Shown: positions 49,878-59,919 of the stretch, piece after piece
Layout of the letters: each line of letters opens with the position of its first letter
How positions within the stretch are numbered: position 1 is the first letter of the stretch
Source: Snodgrassella alvi wkB2
GTDB taxonomy: Bacteria > Pseudomonadota > Gammaproteobacteria > Burkholderiales > Neisseriaceae
Length of the DNA stretch: 64,000 nucleotides
Assembly: GCF_000600005.1 (NCBI RefSeq)
Contig: NZ_CP007446.1
Location: forward strand, 186,001 to 250,000
Reading direction: 5' to 3'
Position numbers and translations under genes: made by a program
Notes under the pieces: generated by a model
Databases searched by the model: none
What the model saw: only the letters and a program-made list of their open reading frames with translations
What the model was told of the DNA's origin: nothing

Positions 49878-50400
49878 GGCTGTCTGTGATAATCAATATA
49901 AATAATGGAATAATTGTAATATAGCCTGATTAAGTTCTGGTAGCAGGCTGCTGTGTTTTGTAATCTGGATGTGTAATTTTAATTATGATGATTGTTTCAG
50001 GAAGTATTTTGTATTTGTCTGGTTCTCATTGATACATTTAGAATGTTAAAAAAATAATAATCTGAATTAGACAGTGATAAACCGACAGTAAGCGGTGATG
50101 AGAGATACTTATTATATAGAAATTAGCAAATTTTATTTTGATAATATAATTGATAAAATAAATTTTTTATTACTCTGAAAGATAAATTCAGAATATAAAA
50201 TAACCTAAATCAAAGTTTGTATAATTTCATACAAAGGTAATTTTGAATAATTATGAGAAAGTAATGTTTTTATATTAATAAAAAATTATATTTTTGCAAG
50301 GCCGATCTGTCCGGATTTAAAACATATTTATGCTTACTGTCATTTATAAGAATACTGTAAAAAGCAGCTGAGCAGTATTAGAAAAATATGACTTAAAATT
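49878..50400. other. AT-rich intergenic region upstream of the heme operon
   Basis: About 520 bases without a visible gene. The end of it adjoins the predicted Fur-controlled promoter of the heme receptor. Confidence 0.45.
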
Positions 50401-50454
50401 AATAAGAATAATTCCTATTTTCACTTGTATAAAAGAATCATTATTGATTACAAT
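50401..50454 (+). promoter_or_regulatory. Probable promoter and Fur-like site of the heme operon
   Basis: TTGTAT at 50425-50430 and TACAAT at 50449-50454 (18-base spacer). AT-rich tracts AATAAGAATAATTCCTATT (50401-50419) and GAATCATTATTGATT (inside the spacer) resemble Fur boxes. The match is moderate; Fur control is expected from the genes. Confidence 0.45.
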
Positions 50455-50498
50455 GCGGCATCTTTATATTAATTTGTGTCAAAAGGGGTTAACTTAAT

Positions 50499-52727
50499 AT
50501 GCGCCGCTCACCCAAGATTATTGCGCTGGCTGTAGCTTATATCGGCTTTCCTGCAGTAGTTTATGCCGAAGGCGAAGCTCATTTGCCAACAATTCATGTT
50601 GAGGGTAAACGTGTTACGCCAAGTGTATTCAAAGATACTAAAGTCAAGGCAGATACTATTAAGAAACAAGGTGCGGTGGATTTAAAAACGGCATTAAAAG
50701 ATGTTCCGGGTGTAGAGGTATTGGATACTCAGGGTACACGACAGGGTAATGACAGTGTCAATATTCGTGGTTTAAGTGGTAACCGGGTTGGTATGACCAT
50801 TGATGGAATTGAGTTGCCTGAAGCAAATGAAATGAAGCATACGGGACAGTATGCGATTTTCGGTCGTGGTAATTTTATGGATGTTTCCGCGCTCAGTAGT
50901 GTTGATATCAGTAAAAATGCCCGTGGTTTTGGTTTGGGCGGTGTTGTTGCTATGCACACACTTACCCCTGATGAGATTTTGCAGGATAAAGATCAGGGTG
51001 GTTATATTGATACTCAGTATAACAGTGTGGATAAATCTACAGCGGTAACAGGTGTCGGTGCAATGAGAAGTGACCGCTGGCGCGGAATGGTACTGGGTAC
51101 TTACCGTAAAGGTGATGAAGTGGATAACCGGGGTAATATTGGCGGCAAAGGGGCTTTGCGTACTAAATCAGACCCTGTTGATCACAATAGCCGGTATTTT
51201 CTTACTAAGCACGAATTTGATATTAATGACAAAAATACCCTGAATTTTACTGCTGAATATTTGAGCCGGAATCAGTGGACTGATTCATTGTCTCAGGTAA
51301 ATAATACCTATACTGATGTACGCGGTATAGATGACAACAAGAAAACACGGTTTTCACTGGGACATGATTATCACAGTGATGAGGGATTGATTCAATCAGG
51401 TAAAACTCAGATTTACTGGCAACAGACTAAAACAGATTCAAGTACCCAGCGTGACTATGTCAAAGGTTGTACCAGTATGGTTCCTGACCGGAATAATCGT
51501 TGCGTTTTTGACTTTACCAATAAAGATAAAGTATGGGGATTGACAACAGACTGGTCATCGCATTTTGATACAGGTAGTCTGAGTCAGGAATGGCGCTATG
51601 GTCTGAGTTTTGCGCACCATGAATTAACTAGTGACTGGCAAGGATATTATGCCAGATCGAAGCCTAATGCCGATAACACTACTATTCGGGCCAGTGCGTA
51701 TATAGATGCAGATCTGCAATGGGGCAATTTGGTTGTCAGTCCAGGTTTATCGGCTGCTTACTATAATATGAAGCCTAATTCCAATGGCTTTGTAACCGGA
51801 ATCAATGGTGAAATCGGTGAATTGCGCAAAAAACATCAAAGTGCATTAACACCTCGTCTGGGTATTTCGTATCAGATTACTCCATTGCTGGTACCGTATT
51901 TTCAGTATGCCCGTGGTTTTAATGCGCCATCTTCTCAGCAGCTGGCTTCTTCATGGAATCCGGGAAACTACAGTTCCTGGGGTAATCCGAATCTAAAAGC
52001 GGAAACTGCAAATAATTTTGAGCTTGGTTTACGCGGTAAAAATGATGTTTTTGAATACGGTATAGCCGGATTTGATAATCACTATAAAAACTTTATTGAT
52101 TATGTAAATATTTCTGATGTGGTGAAGCTACCGGCTGATGCTGTATGGAGCCGTCCGGGCAGTAAACAGACGCTGGTATTGCAGGCACAGAATTTCAGTA
52201 AGGCACATATTTACGGCGGTGAAGCATATGCACGCTGGAAGTTCGCGCCAGACTGGAAAGTAAATGGTTCAATAGCCTATTCGCGTGGCTCGATTCGCCA
52301 GGAAGGCGTAGACAGACCGCTTAACTCAGTGATGCCGGTTAAAGTGAAACTTGGTCTTGCCTATGATAAGGAAGTGTGGGGAGCTAATGTTGATTTAACC
52401 TATGTGGCGAAAAAAGATGATAGCGACATTCAAAATGTTCCAAAAGGAACAAGTTACTATAATCCATCCAGAAATTACGCGCTGGTTGATTTGGGTGGCT
52501 ATTGGAAACCAACTAAGCATCTGAGTTTCCGTGCCGGTGTGAATAATGTTTTTAATAAGAAATACTGGAACTGGGCAGATATTGCTTACATGATGCCGAA
52601 TGTAAACAGTCAGTCGGGCACTTCTGGGCAAAGCGACGGCAATGCGACTAAGTTAACCAGAGACAATGCTGATTTCTATTCAGCTCCGGGACGGACATTT
52701 AATGTAGGGTTGCGCTACACCTTTTAA
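50499..52727 (+). CDS. hmuR: TonB-dependent heme/hemoglobin receptor
   Basis: A 742-residue outer-membrane receptor. The signal peptide is about residues 1-23 (ending VVYA). A TonB-box-like LPTIHVEGKRV follows, then a plug domain with DVPGVEVLDTQGTR and NIRGLSGNRVGMTIDGIELP. The 22-strand barrel ends GRTFNVGLRYTF with the required terminal Phe. In the barrel, FNAPSSQQLASSW followed later by NPNLKAET corresponds to the FRAP/NPNL motifs of heme receptors. The following genes (HemS-like, HmuTUV) fix the substrate as heme. Iron repression by Fur is expected. The signal peptide and barrel are intact. Confidence 0.9.
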   Translation: MRRSPKIIALAVAYIGFPAVVYAEGEAHLPTIHVEGKRVTPSVFKDTKVKADTIKKQGAVDLKTALKDVPGVEVLDTQGTRQGNDSVNIRGLSGNRVGMTIDGIELPEANEMKHTGQYAIFGRGNFMDVSALSSVDISKNARGFGLGGVVAMHTLTPDEILQDKDQGGYIDTQYNSVDKSTAVTGVGAMRSDRWRGMVLGTYRKGDEVDNRGNIGGKGALRTKSDPVDHNSRYFLTKHEFDINDKNTLNFTAEYLSRNQWTDSLSQVNNTYTDVRGIDDNKKTRFSLGHDYHSDEGLIQSGKTQIYWQQTKTDSSTQRDYVKGCTSMVPDRNNRCVFDFTNKDKVWGLTTDWSSHFDTGSLSQEWRYGLSFAHHELTSDWQGYYARSKPNADNTTIRASAYIDADLQWGNLVVSPGLSAAYYNMKPNSNGFVTGINGEIGELRKKHQSALTPRLGISYQITPLLVPYFQYARGFNAPSSQQLASSWNPGNYSSWGNPNLKAETANNFELGLRGKNDVFEYGIAGFDNHYKNFIDYVNISDVVKLPADAVWSRPGSKQTLVLQAQNFSKAHIYGGEAYARWKFAPDWKVNGSIAYSRGSIRQEGVDRPLNSVMPVKVKLGLAYDKEVWGANVDLTYVAKKDDSDIQNVPKGTSYYNPSRNYALVDLGGYWKPTKHLSFRAGVNNVFNKKYWNWADIAYMMPNVNSQSGTSGQSDGNATKLTRDNADFYSAPGRTFNVGLRYTF

Positions 52728-52804
52728 ATAAATCTGAAATTAAAATAATTAGCTGAATTATTTGCTAAATCACTATCAATAATAACTTTGTAAAGGAACG
52801 AGAC

Positions 52805-53845
52805 ATGAGTTTATGGCAACAATATCTGGATAAAAAGGCAACTGTCGAAGGAGGAATGTACTTTCCGCGTCAGGCAGCAGCTGATCTGGGTGTGAGTGAA
52901 GGCGCATTAATGGCAGATGCTCCGGACTCTGTTTATCTGGGCAGCCGGATTCGCGATCTGGTACTTAAGCTGGAAACCCTGGGAGAAGTTTTGAGTGTGG
53001 TGCGTAATGATGCCGCAGTACATGAAAAAGTTGGTGTTTATGAACATGTAACGCTGACTGCGCGTACAGGGCTGGCGCTGAATGTGGGCGGGTTGGATTT
53101 ACGTTTTTTCCTGCATAACTGGCATCATGCTATCGCTACAACTGTGGTGATTGGTGAAAGAACCATGCGTTCGATTCAGTTTTATGACGAATACGGCATG
53201 AGTATTGAAAAAGTTTTCATGCGTGATGAAACTAAACTGGACGCATGGCAGGCTCTGATTGATGAATTCGCAACCAGTGGCAAACCGGAATTTCTGCCGG
53301 CACCGGAAATTAATGTAACGATACCGGAACCATTGTCACCAGAGCGCGAGCAGGCCTTTCAGGAGCGCTGGAATGAGCTGAAAGATGTACATCATTTTGG
53401 TGGTTTGCTGGAGACTTTTAAAATTGACCGCCAGCAGTCTTACCGTCATGCACCGGCAGGCAGCACTAAGCAGGTCGATTGCAGTGTATGGGAAGAAGTT
53501 CTGCAGTATGTTCAGGCAAATAATCTGGAAATTATGGTATTTGTCGGTAATCGTGGTTTAGTGCAGATTCAGACCGGTAAACTACACAATGTAGTACGCT
53601 CACATGGTTATCTGAATGTACTGGATGCTAAAGTACCGGAAGAAGGCTTTGATTTACATCTGCGTGATAGTGATATTGTAGAAACCTGGGTGGTACGTCG
53701 TCCGATTAGTGAAGGTTATGTGACCTGCATAGAAGGTTTTGACAAAAATCGTCAAACTGTGGTGCAGATTTTTGGTCGCCGTGAAGAAGGTAATGATGAA
53801 ATGCAATCATGGCATCAGCTGATGGATGGCTTGTTAGCAGGCTAA
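52805..53845 (+). CDS. hmuS: Hemin-degrading factor HemS/HmuS/ChuS-like
   Basis: A 346-residue cytoplasmic protein made of two repeats of the HemS fold (N-half about 1-165, C-half about 180-345). Segments such as ERTMRSIQFYDEYGMSIEKV and VRSHGYLNVLDAKVPEEGF are typical. It binds heme delivered by the ABC transporter and degrades or stores it. The start is at 52805 after AAAGGAACGAG, 77 bases downstream of the receptor gene. Length and layout are normal. Confidence 0.93.
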   Translation: MSLWQQYLDKKATVEGGMYFPRQAAADLGVSEGALMADAPDSVYLGSRIRDLVLKLETLGEVLSVVRNDAAVHEKVGVYEHVTLTARTGLALNVGGLDLRFFLHNWHHAIATTVVIGERTMRSIQFYDEYGMSIEKVFMRDETKLDAWQALIDEFATSGKPEFLPAPEINVTIPEPLSPEREQAFQERWNELKDVHHFGGLLETFKIDRQQSYRHAPAGSTKQVDCSVWEEVLQYVQANNLEIMVFVGNRGLVQIQTGKLHNVVRSHGYLNVLDAKVPEEGFDLHLRDSDIVETWVVRRPISEGYVTCIEGFDKNRQTVVQIFGRREEGNDEMQSWHQLMDGLLAG

Positions 53846-53945
53846 GTAGCCGGGGCAGATATGCATTTTGTAGTTATGGTGAAATCATAAATTACTAGGA
53901 ATATGGATATCTGCCATTGTAATATGAGTAATTAAAGGGTGGATT

Positions 53946-54734
53946 ATGAAAAAATTACTGTTGGCAGCGGCTATGTGCGCTGCTTTTCCATTTGCGTTTG
54001 CTGCTCGTATTGTTACGCTGACGCCTGATGTGGCAGATATTGTGGTGGAGTTGGGTAGTGCTAAAGAAGTAGTAGGGCGCGAGAGGGCTTCTACTAATCC
54101 GGCTTTAAAGAATGTGCCCAGTATCGGCTTGTTTCACGGGCTGAGTGTGGAACCGATTGCGGCTAGAAAACCAACTCTTGTTCTGGGTTCGTGGATGGCT
54201 CAGCCAACCAGTATTTACGCCAATCTGAACCGGGTAGGTGTTAAAGCGGTGAATGTTGCGCCAAAGGATGATATTAATGGCTATGCGGCCGGTATTCGCC
54301 AGATCGGACAGCTTATTGGTAAGAGTAAAGAAGCCAATGCATTGGCAGATCGCTGGCTCAGTCAGGTGAAACAGATGCCAAAAACCGGTAAGCGCTATCT
54401 GATTAGCTATGATGGTCGTTATGTTTCCGGCCGGGGTACTGCTGCGGATGAACTCATCAGGCGGGCTGGTGGTATTAATGCAGCCGCTGCTATTGAAGGT
54501 ATGAAACCGATGTCACGCGAGGCATGGCTGGCCGCGAAACCGGATATCATTCTGATTGCCGAACGTAACCAAAAACTGACAGGCGGCGTGCAGGGCTTGA
54601 TTAAACGACCGGAAATTGCTGCTTCTCCAGCCGCAAAACAAAAGAAAATCTATTTTATGCCGTCAAATGATATTTTTCGTTATGGCCTGAATACTCCGCA
54701 GGTTATTCCTAAACTTTATAAACTGGCACAATAA
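53946..54734 (+). CDS. hmuT: Heme ABC transporter periplasmic binding protein
   Basis: A 262-residue class III (FecB/BtuF-type) binding protein with a signal peptide (residues 1-19, ending FAFA). The first domain begins IVTLTPDVADIVVELGSAKEVVG, with the family's RERAST region. The second domain includes ISYDGRYVSGRGTAADELIR. It carries heme across the periplasm to HmuUV. Two bases separate it from hmuU. Confidence 0.93.
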   Translation: MKKLLLAAAMCAAFPFAFAARIVTLTPDVADIVVELGSAKEVVGRERASTNPALKNVPSIGLFHGLSVEPIAARKPTLVLGSWMAQPTSIYANLNRVGVKAVNVAPKDDINGYAAGIRQIGQLIGKSKEANALADRWLSQVKQMPKTGKRYLISYDGRYVSGRGTAADELIRRAGGINAAAAIEGMKPMSREAWLAAKPDIILIAERNQKLTGGVQGLIKRPEIAASPAAKQKKIYFMPSNDIFRYGLNTPQVIPKLYKLAQ

Positions 54735-54736
54735 TT

Positions 54737-55738
54737 ATGACGCAAGTGCAGCAAACGGCCGGTACGCCTGATCACAATAGGGTGAAAAGTGCGTTCTGGC
54801 CTAAATTGGTTTGGTTTATCGCCGCTATATTATTCAGTTTACTGTTGAGCTGGTTTTGTCTGGGACTGGGTATGGGTGGCTGGCAATGGCCGCAATCCAT
54901 GGATGAGATAACACTAGGTATCCGGCTGCCGCGAGTACTGGTCGCGCTGATAGTGGGTGCCGCACTGGCCGCTTCTGGTGCTGCATTGCAGGCATTATTT
55001 GATAATCCGCTGGCGGATCCGAGCCTGATAGGTACTTCCGGTGGTGCCGCACTGGGGGTTATTGCCGTCCTGGCGGGTGGCTGGGGTGCAGTAACAGTAC
55101 CAATGGCTGCGTTTCTGGGGGCTTTGCTGGTATGTGTTCTGATTCTGACGGTACATCGTCTACTAGGCGGAGGAACATTGGGGCTACTGGTGATGGGTTT
55201 TGTTATCAGTGCCTTTTGTGGTGCATTGGTAAGCATGATTCTGTTTATGTCGGATGATATGGTTTTACGCAGTGCAACCAGCTGGCTGGCTGGCAGTTTG
55301 GCTGAATCTGGTTTTACTTCACCATGGTATGCTCTGGTAGTAATGCTGCTGGGGTTGTGTGTTCTGGTGGCAGTGGGCAGGCGACTGGATATTCTGATGC
55401 TGGGAGAAGAAACAGCCATTAGTATGGGTGTTGCTGTCGGGAGTACCCGAATATGGGCAGTGATAGGCTCAGCTCTATTAACCGGAGCAGCGGTATCAAT
55501 GGCCGGTATTATTGGTTTTCTGGGTATGATGGTACCGAATGTGGTTGCCCGTAATCGTGGCGGTAGCCGGCGTAAAATTATTCTGTTATCTGCCTGGCTG
55601 GGAGCAATATTTTTGCTGCTGGTAGACAGTGTATCGCGCTGGCTGAGTTATCCGGTTGATTTGCCTGTGGGTATTGTAATTTCTTTACTTGGCGGACCAT
55701 TTTTCCTGTGGTTGTTTTTACAGCCATTGCGTCGCTAG
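54737..55738 (+). CDS. hmuU: Heme ABC transporter permease (FecCD family)
   Basis: A 333-residue FecCD/BtuC-type permease with 9-10 helices. Typical segments are IRLPRVLVALIVGAALAASG, ALFDNPLADPSLIGTSGGAA and GAAVSMAGIIGFLGMMVPN, the last containing the coupling-region glycines. It follows hmuT by 2 bases and precedes hmuV by 9 bases. Inner membrane. Confidence 0.95.
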   Translation: MTQVQQTAGTPDHNRVKSAFWPKLVWFIAAILFSLLLSWFCLGLGMGGWQWPQSMDEITLGIRLPRVLVALIVGAALAASGAALQALFDNPLADPSLIGTSGGAALGVIAVLAGGWGAVTVPMAAFLGALLVCVLILTVHRLLGGGTLGLLVMGFVISAFCGALVSMILFMSDDMVLRSATSWLAGSLAESGFTSPWYALVVMLLGLCVLVAVGRRLDILMLGEETAISMGVAVGSTRIWAVIGSALLTGAAVSMAGIIGFLGMMVPNVVARNRGGSRRKIILLSAWLGAIFLLLVDSVSRWLSYPVDLPVGIVISLLGGPFFLWLFLQPLRR

Positions 55739-55747
55739 GATCTGGAT

Positions 55748-56518
55748 ATGGAAAATTTATTTACCATTCGCAATGTACATGTACAACCACGTGGCCGTTG
55801 TATTTTATCGGTACCACAACTTGATTTACCGGCCAATCAGCATATCAGTATTATCGGGCCGAATGGTGCAGGTAAGTCAACTTTACTGCGTGCACTGTTA
55901 GGCCTGCATGGTGCCGGTGTCAAATTATTTGGAGAACCGGTTGACAATAGTTTAAAGCGCCGGCAGATTGCATGGGTGGGTCAGCACGGACAATATAATT
56001 TGCCGCTTACGGTAGTTGAGTATGTACAGCTTGGCTGCTCTCCTCAGGGCGGTTGGTTTAAGAAAGCCCGGGCACCCGCAGCAAAGCTCCAGCAGTTACT
56101 TGATGTTTTCGACTTGTGCACACTGGCACAGCAACGCATAGGCAGTTTATCCGGAGGTGAACAGCAGCGTGCTAATGTAGTACGTGCGCTGCTTCAGAAT
56201 GCACCATTACTACTGCTTGATGAACCATGTAATCATCTGGATATTCGTCATCAGCACCAACTGATGCATTATTTACATGAGCATCACGATGATTTTTCTG
56301 TTGTTATGGTACTCCATGATTTAACTATGGCAGCAAATCATTCTGATTTTATTGTATTAATGAATGAAGGACAGATAGTTGCTTCAGGAACACCTCAGGA
56401 TGTTATGCAATCTGCTTTGCTGAGTGAAGTATATCAATGGCCCATCCGGCGTATTGAAGAGGATGGTAAACTGTTTTTTCGTATGAACCATCAAGCGTTG
56501 CATTCGGCTGCCGCATAA
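55748..56518 (+). CDS. hmuV: Heme ABC transporter ATP-binding protein
   Basis: A 256-residue ABC ATPase. Walker A is IGPNGAGKSTLLRALLG, the signature is GSLSGGEQQRANVVRALL, Walker B with the catalytic Glu is PLLLLDEPCNHLDIRHQ, and the switch His is in MVLHDLTMAANHSDFIV. It energises HmuU. It is the last gene of the heme operon; the 205 bases to the next gene contain no clear terminator. Confidence 0.95.
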   Translation: MENLFTIRNVHVQPRGRCILSVPQLDLPANQHISIIGPNGAGKSTLLRALLGLHGAGVKLFGEPVDNSLKRRQIAWVGQHGQYNLPLTVVEYVQLGCSPQGGWFKKARAPAAKLQQLLDVFDLCTLAQQRIGSLSGGEQQRANVVRALLQNAPLLLLDEPCNHLDIRHQHQLMHYLHEHHDDFSVVMVLHDLTMAANHSDFIVLMNEGQIVASGTPQDVMQSALLSEVYQWPIRRIEEDGKLFFRMNHQALHSAAA

Positions 56519-56723
56519 TATCACAATGAATCTCCATGGTTAGTATCAGCACGGTTCATGCTGAATCAGAGATAAAATGACCAATAATAACTTGGTATTT
56601 GTTTGCTATGTGTTCTGGTATTTGCAGTAAATACCTGATTGCCGGCAGATGAAAGTGTTAAAAAATTCCGGTATAGTGTGTATGACACAATTATCTAATA
56701 CCTTTAAATCAGGAACTTTATAT

Positions 56724-57524
56724 ATGCAAAACGCCATACGTAATTTTTTATTTGGTTCTGTAGTTGCGGTGGCGTTAGCTGCCTGTGGTGGTGAATCTGC
56801 CTCAGGTACTGCTTCCAGCTCCGGTGAGAGTACAGGTCAAAAGGTAGTAATGGGGCTGGATGACAGCTTTCCGCCTATGGGCTTTCGTAATGAAAAAAAT
56901 GAGTTGGTTGGTTTCGATATTGATATGGCTCGTGAAGCAGCCAAGCGTGCCGGCCTGAATGTTGAGCTTAAGCCAATCGACTGGAGTGCCAAAGAATCGG
57001 AGCTTAACAGTAAACGTGTTGATATGCTGTGGAACGGATTAACCATTACTCCACAGCGGCAGCAGCAATTATTATTATCCAAACCGTATATGGACAATCA
57101 TCAGATTATTGTTGTCCGTCCCGATAGCGGAATTAATACTAAAGCTGATCTGAATGGTAAAATTGTGGCGGTTCAAGATGGCAGTAGTGCTGTTGATGCA
57201 GTAGAAGCTGATCAGAATACAGCCAAATCATTCAAAGAATTGAAGAAATATGCAGATAATGTGACAGCATTAATGGATGTATCCGCCAAACGTGTAGATG
57301 CACTGGTTGTAGATGAAGTAGTCGGTCGCTATTATGTTTCAAAAAAACCTAATGAATATAAAGTATTAGGTGATAATTTTGGTACGGAGCAATATGCTGT
57401 TGCTTTCCGTAAAGATGATCAGGCTCTGGAGCAAAAAATTCAAGGGGCTCTGGATAGTATGAAAGCAGACGGTACATCTGCTAAAATTGCTACGAAATGG
57501 TTCGGTAAAGACATCATTAAATAA
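56724..57524 (+). CDS. Amino-acid ABC transporter substrate-binding lipoprotein
   Basis: A 266-residue lipoprotein; the lipobox is VALAACGG (Cys near residue 22). I use the ATG at 56724 (MQNAIRN) after AGGAAC; 25 upstream codons are unsupported. The bilobed family 3 pattern is clear: FPPMGFRNEKNELVGFDIDM, then LTITPQRQQQLLLSKPYMDN, then DGSSAVDAVEADQNTA. Family members bind polar or sulfur amino acids (histidine, glutamine, cystine); the exact ligand is not certain. It is followed by its permease and ATPase, with a stable hairpin in between. Confidence 0.9.
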   Translation: MQNAIRNFLFGSVVAVALAACGGESASGTASSSGESTGQKVVMGLDDSFPPMGFRNEKNELVGFDIDMAREAAKRAGLNVELKPIDWSAKESELNSKRVDMLWNGLTITPQRQQQLLLSKPYMDNHQIIVVRPDSGINTKADLNGKIVAVQDGSSAVDAVEADQNTAKSFKELKKYADNVTALMDVSAKRVDALVVDEVVGRYYVSKKPNEYKVLGDNFGTEQYAVAFRKDDQALEQKIQGALDSMKADGTSAKIATKWFGKDIIK

Positions 57525-57545
57525 ATGTTGTTTTACTTTGGAATC

Positions 57546-57590
57546 AACGCTGCCTGAATAGAATTTATTCAGGCAGCGTTATTGTTGTTT
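57546..57590 (+). terminator. Intra-operon hairpin between binding protein and permease genes
   Basis: A 15-bp perfect stem (57546-57560 with 57566-57580) and a 5-base loop, followed by ATTGTTGTTTT. It probably causes partial termination or protects the upstream mRNA, giving more binding protein than membrane components. Confidence 0.8.
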
Positions 57591-57602
57591 TAAGGAATAC
57601 AC

Positions 57603-58247
57603 ATGAATTATGTGTTAAATATGCTGCCTGAACTCTGGACAGGAGCAAAAATTACTCTGAGCCTGTTTGCCATTACTCTATTACTGTCTATTCCGTTAGG
57701 GTTGGTATTGGCATTATTGCGCCTTTCCGAAATCAGGGCGCTGGATTATATTGTTAATTTTTATATCTGGGTGATGCGCGGCACACCTTTAATGTTGCAG
57801 ATTTTCTTTATTTACTTTGCTTTACCGGCAGTAAATATTTTACTGCCGGCATATACTACAGCGGTAGTAGCGTTTGTGCTTAACTATGCTGCTTATTTTG
57901 CAGAGATTTTCCGTGCCGGAATTCAGGGGGTAGGTAAGGGACAGTATGAAGCAGCAAAGACATTAGGGATGAGCTACGGCCAAACCATGCGTCGTATTGT
58001 TTTACCACAAATGTGGAAAAAAATTCTGCCGCCGTTAAGCAATGAAACGATTACACTGGTTAAAGATACATCGCTGGTATATGTGCTGGCATTACAGGAT
58101 GTGATGCGGGTAACTTATCAGCTGGTACAGCGTGAATTTAATCTGATGCCGTTTTTTGTGGCGGCTGCATTCTACCTGATTATGACCCTAATTCTGACCT
58201 GGGGCTTCCAGAAAATGGAGAAACGCTATGCACGCTACGACGACTGA
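57603..58247 (+). CDS. Amino-acid ABC transporter permease (HisM/GlnP family)
   Basis: A 214-residue permease with about five helices. It contains [19 protein letters not shown] and the EAA loop [21 protein letters not shown] with the conserved Gly, plus [19 protein letters not shown]. These are characteristic of polar amino-acid importers. It is encoded between the binding protein and the ATPase; the ATPase start overlaps its end by 20 bases. Confidence 0.93.
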   Translation: MNYVLNMLPELWTGAKITLSLFAITLLLSIPLGLVLALLRLSEIRALDYIVNFYIWVMRGTPLMLQIFFIYFALPAVNILLPAYTTAVVAFVLNYAAYFAEIFRAGIQGVGKGQYEAAKTLGMSYGQTMRRIVLPQMWKKILPPLSNETITLVKDTSLVYVLALQDVMRVTYQLVQREFNLMPFFVAAAFYLIMTLILTWGFQKMEKRYARYDD

Positions 58248-59007
58248 TTTAATGATAGATGCCCGCGGTATTTATAAGGCTTTTGGTAATACTGAAGTAC
58301 TCAAAGGCGTCGATATTCAGGTAGCACGCTCAGAAGTAGTTGCCATTATCGGTTCTTCCGGTTCAGGCAAATCTACATTATTGCGTTGTCTGAATTATCT
58401 GGAAAAGATAGATGCGGGCAGTATTGCCATTGAAAATGATTTTCTGGTACAGAACAATATCCACAATCGTGCCCATTATGTATCTGAAGGTCTGATAAAA
58501 AAAATCTGTACTCGGATGGGTATGGTTTTTCAGCAGTTCAATCTGTTTCCGCACATGACCGTATTACAAAATATCATTGAAGCACCAATAACTGTGAAAA
58601 AAATGAAGCGTGATGAGATTGTTCCGCTGGCACAGGAGTTGTTGCGCAAGGTTGGTCTGGCTAATAAACAGGATTATTATCCGTCTCAATTATCCGGCGG
58701 ACAAAAACAGCGGGTTGCTATTGCCCGTGCACTGGCTATGCAGCCGCAAATTATGCTGTTTGATGAACCTACTTCAGCGCTTGATCCTGAATTAACCGGC
58801 GAAGTATTGAAAACGATGCAGCAACTAGCTGAAGACAGAATGACTATGGTTGTGGTCACTCATGAAATGGGTTTTGCTCGTGAGGTGGCTGATAAGGTGT
58901 TGTTTATGGATAAGGGTGTGATTGTTGAGGCTGGTGAAGCCAGCAGCTTTTTTGCTAATCCTCAGCATACACGAACACAGGAGTTTTTGAGCTCGATGCT
59001 GAAGTAA
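58228..59007 (+). CDS. Amino-acid ABC transporter ATP-binding protein (GlnQ/HisP family)
   Basis: A 259-residue ATPase. Walker A is [20 protein letters not shown], the signature is [18 protein letters not shown], Walker B is [17 protein letters not shown], and the H-loop is [17 protein letters not shown]. The starting ATG at 58228 has a good GGAG ribosome site inside the permease gene. It is followed by a terminator shared with grpE. Confidence 0.94.
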   Translation: MHATTTDLMIDARGIYKAFGNTEVLKGVDIQVARSEVVAIIGSSGSGKSTLLRCLNYLEKIDAGSIAIENDFLVQNNIHNRAHYVSEGLIKKICTRMGMVFQQFNLFPHMTVLQNIIEAPITVKKMKRDEIVPLAQELLRKVGLANKQDYYPSQLSGGQKQRVAIARALAMQPQIMLFDEPTSALDPELTGEVLKTMQQLAEDRMTMVVVTHEMGFAREVADKVLFMDKGVIVEAGEASSFFANPQHTRTQEFLSSMLK

Positions 59008-59057
59008 AAATATTTTATAGATGTTAATTTATTGAATAAATATAAAATCGTTATATA

Positions 59058-59094
59058 TAAAACCATCAGAACACAAGTGTGTCTGATGGTTTTT
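59058..59094. terminator. Bidirectional terminator between the amino-acid ABC and grpE genes
   Basis: AAAACCATCAGA pairs with TCTGATGGTTTT around a short ACAC/GTGT-containing loop; A- and T-runs are on both flanks. Suits both convergent genes. Confidence 0.85.
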
Positions 59095-59106
59095 AGAAAA
59101 TACAGT

Positions 59107-59655
59107 TTATTCTGTATCAGCAGCTTTAGCTACGGTTACCATAGCAGGGCGTAATACACGGTCGGACAGGGTATAACCTTTTTTCATTACCGAAACTACT
59201 GTATTGGGTTCTTGTTCACTTTCTACACTTTGCAAGGCCTGATGACGGTGCGGATCAAGTTTGTCGCCGGCTTTGGGATCGATCTCTTTAATATTAGACT
59301 GATCGAAAGCTTTTTGTAATTCGGTCAGCGTCATTTGTACGCCCATTTTCAGTGCGTCAAAGTTACCGCTTTGATCTTGCAGAGCCATTTCCAGATAATC
59401 TTTAACTGGTAGCATGGCACTGGCAAATTTCTGTCCGGCAAATTTGTGTGCGCTTTCCAGTTCATCCTGATGACGTCTGCGCAGATTTTGTTCATTGGCG
59501 AGTGAACGTAACTGTTCGTCTTTGAGTTGTCCTTCAAGTTCGCTAATACGTTCCTGTAACTCTTCTACGGTAGCTTCAGGAGCGACAATTGGTTCTGTGG
59601 TTTCGGTATTATCATTAACCTGTGTTTCGTTTTCGGTATTGTTTTCCGGTTGCAT
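59107..59655 (-). CDS. grpE: GrpE nucleotide exchange factor
   Basis: A 182-residue co-chaperone that releases ADP from DnaK. An acidic, disordered N-terminus (about 1-35) precedes a long dimerising coiled coil (LQERISELEGQLKDEQLRSL). The C-terminal beta domain is recognised by DPHRHQALQSVES and VVSVMKKGYTLSDRVLRPAM. Length is normal. A GAGGAAAAA ribosome site precedes the ATG. No dnaK or hrcA gene is adjacent. Confidence 0.96.
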   Translation of the reverse strand: MQPENNTENETQVNDNTETTEPIVAPEATVEELQERISELEGQLKDEQLRSLANEQNLRRRHQDELESAHKFAGQKFASAMLPVKDYLEMALQDQSGNFDALKMGVQMTLTELQKAFDQSNIKEIDPKAGDKLDPHRHQALQSVESEQEPNTVVSVMKKGYTLSDRVLRPAMVTVAKAADTE

Positions 59656-59919
59656 ATTTTTTCCTCTGCAAAAGGGTAAGTTATTTGATTAAATTGGGTC
59701 GTTGTATATCGATTTCAAGCGACTGTAACAGATTTGTAATTACTTTTATTTATTAATTTTAATGAGTTGATTTTTATAAAAATTAAATATATTTATATAT
59801 CAATATCCAAGTATTTTATTTTGGACATAAAAGTAAATATTTCATTGGAAAAATTCAAGTTATATGTACTGGTGATGAGCGGACAGAATAGAAATACTGT
59901 CCGCAAAACAGGATAATAT

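Noticed and set aside
54772-55419. A 215-codon open frame antisense to hmuU
   Set aside because: Antisense shadow of a well-conserved permease; Pro/Ser/Arg-rich composition with no family features.
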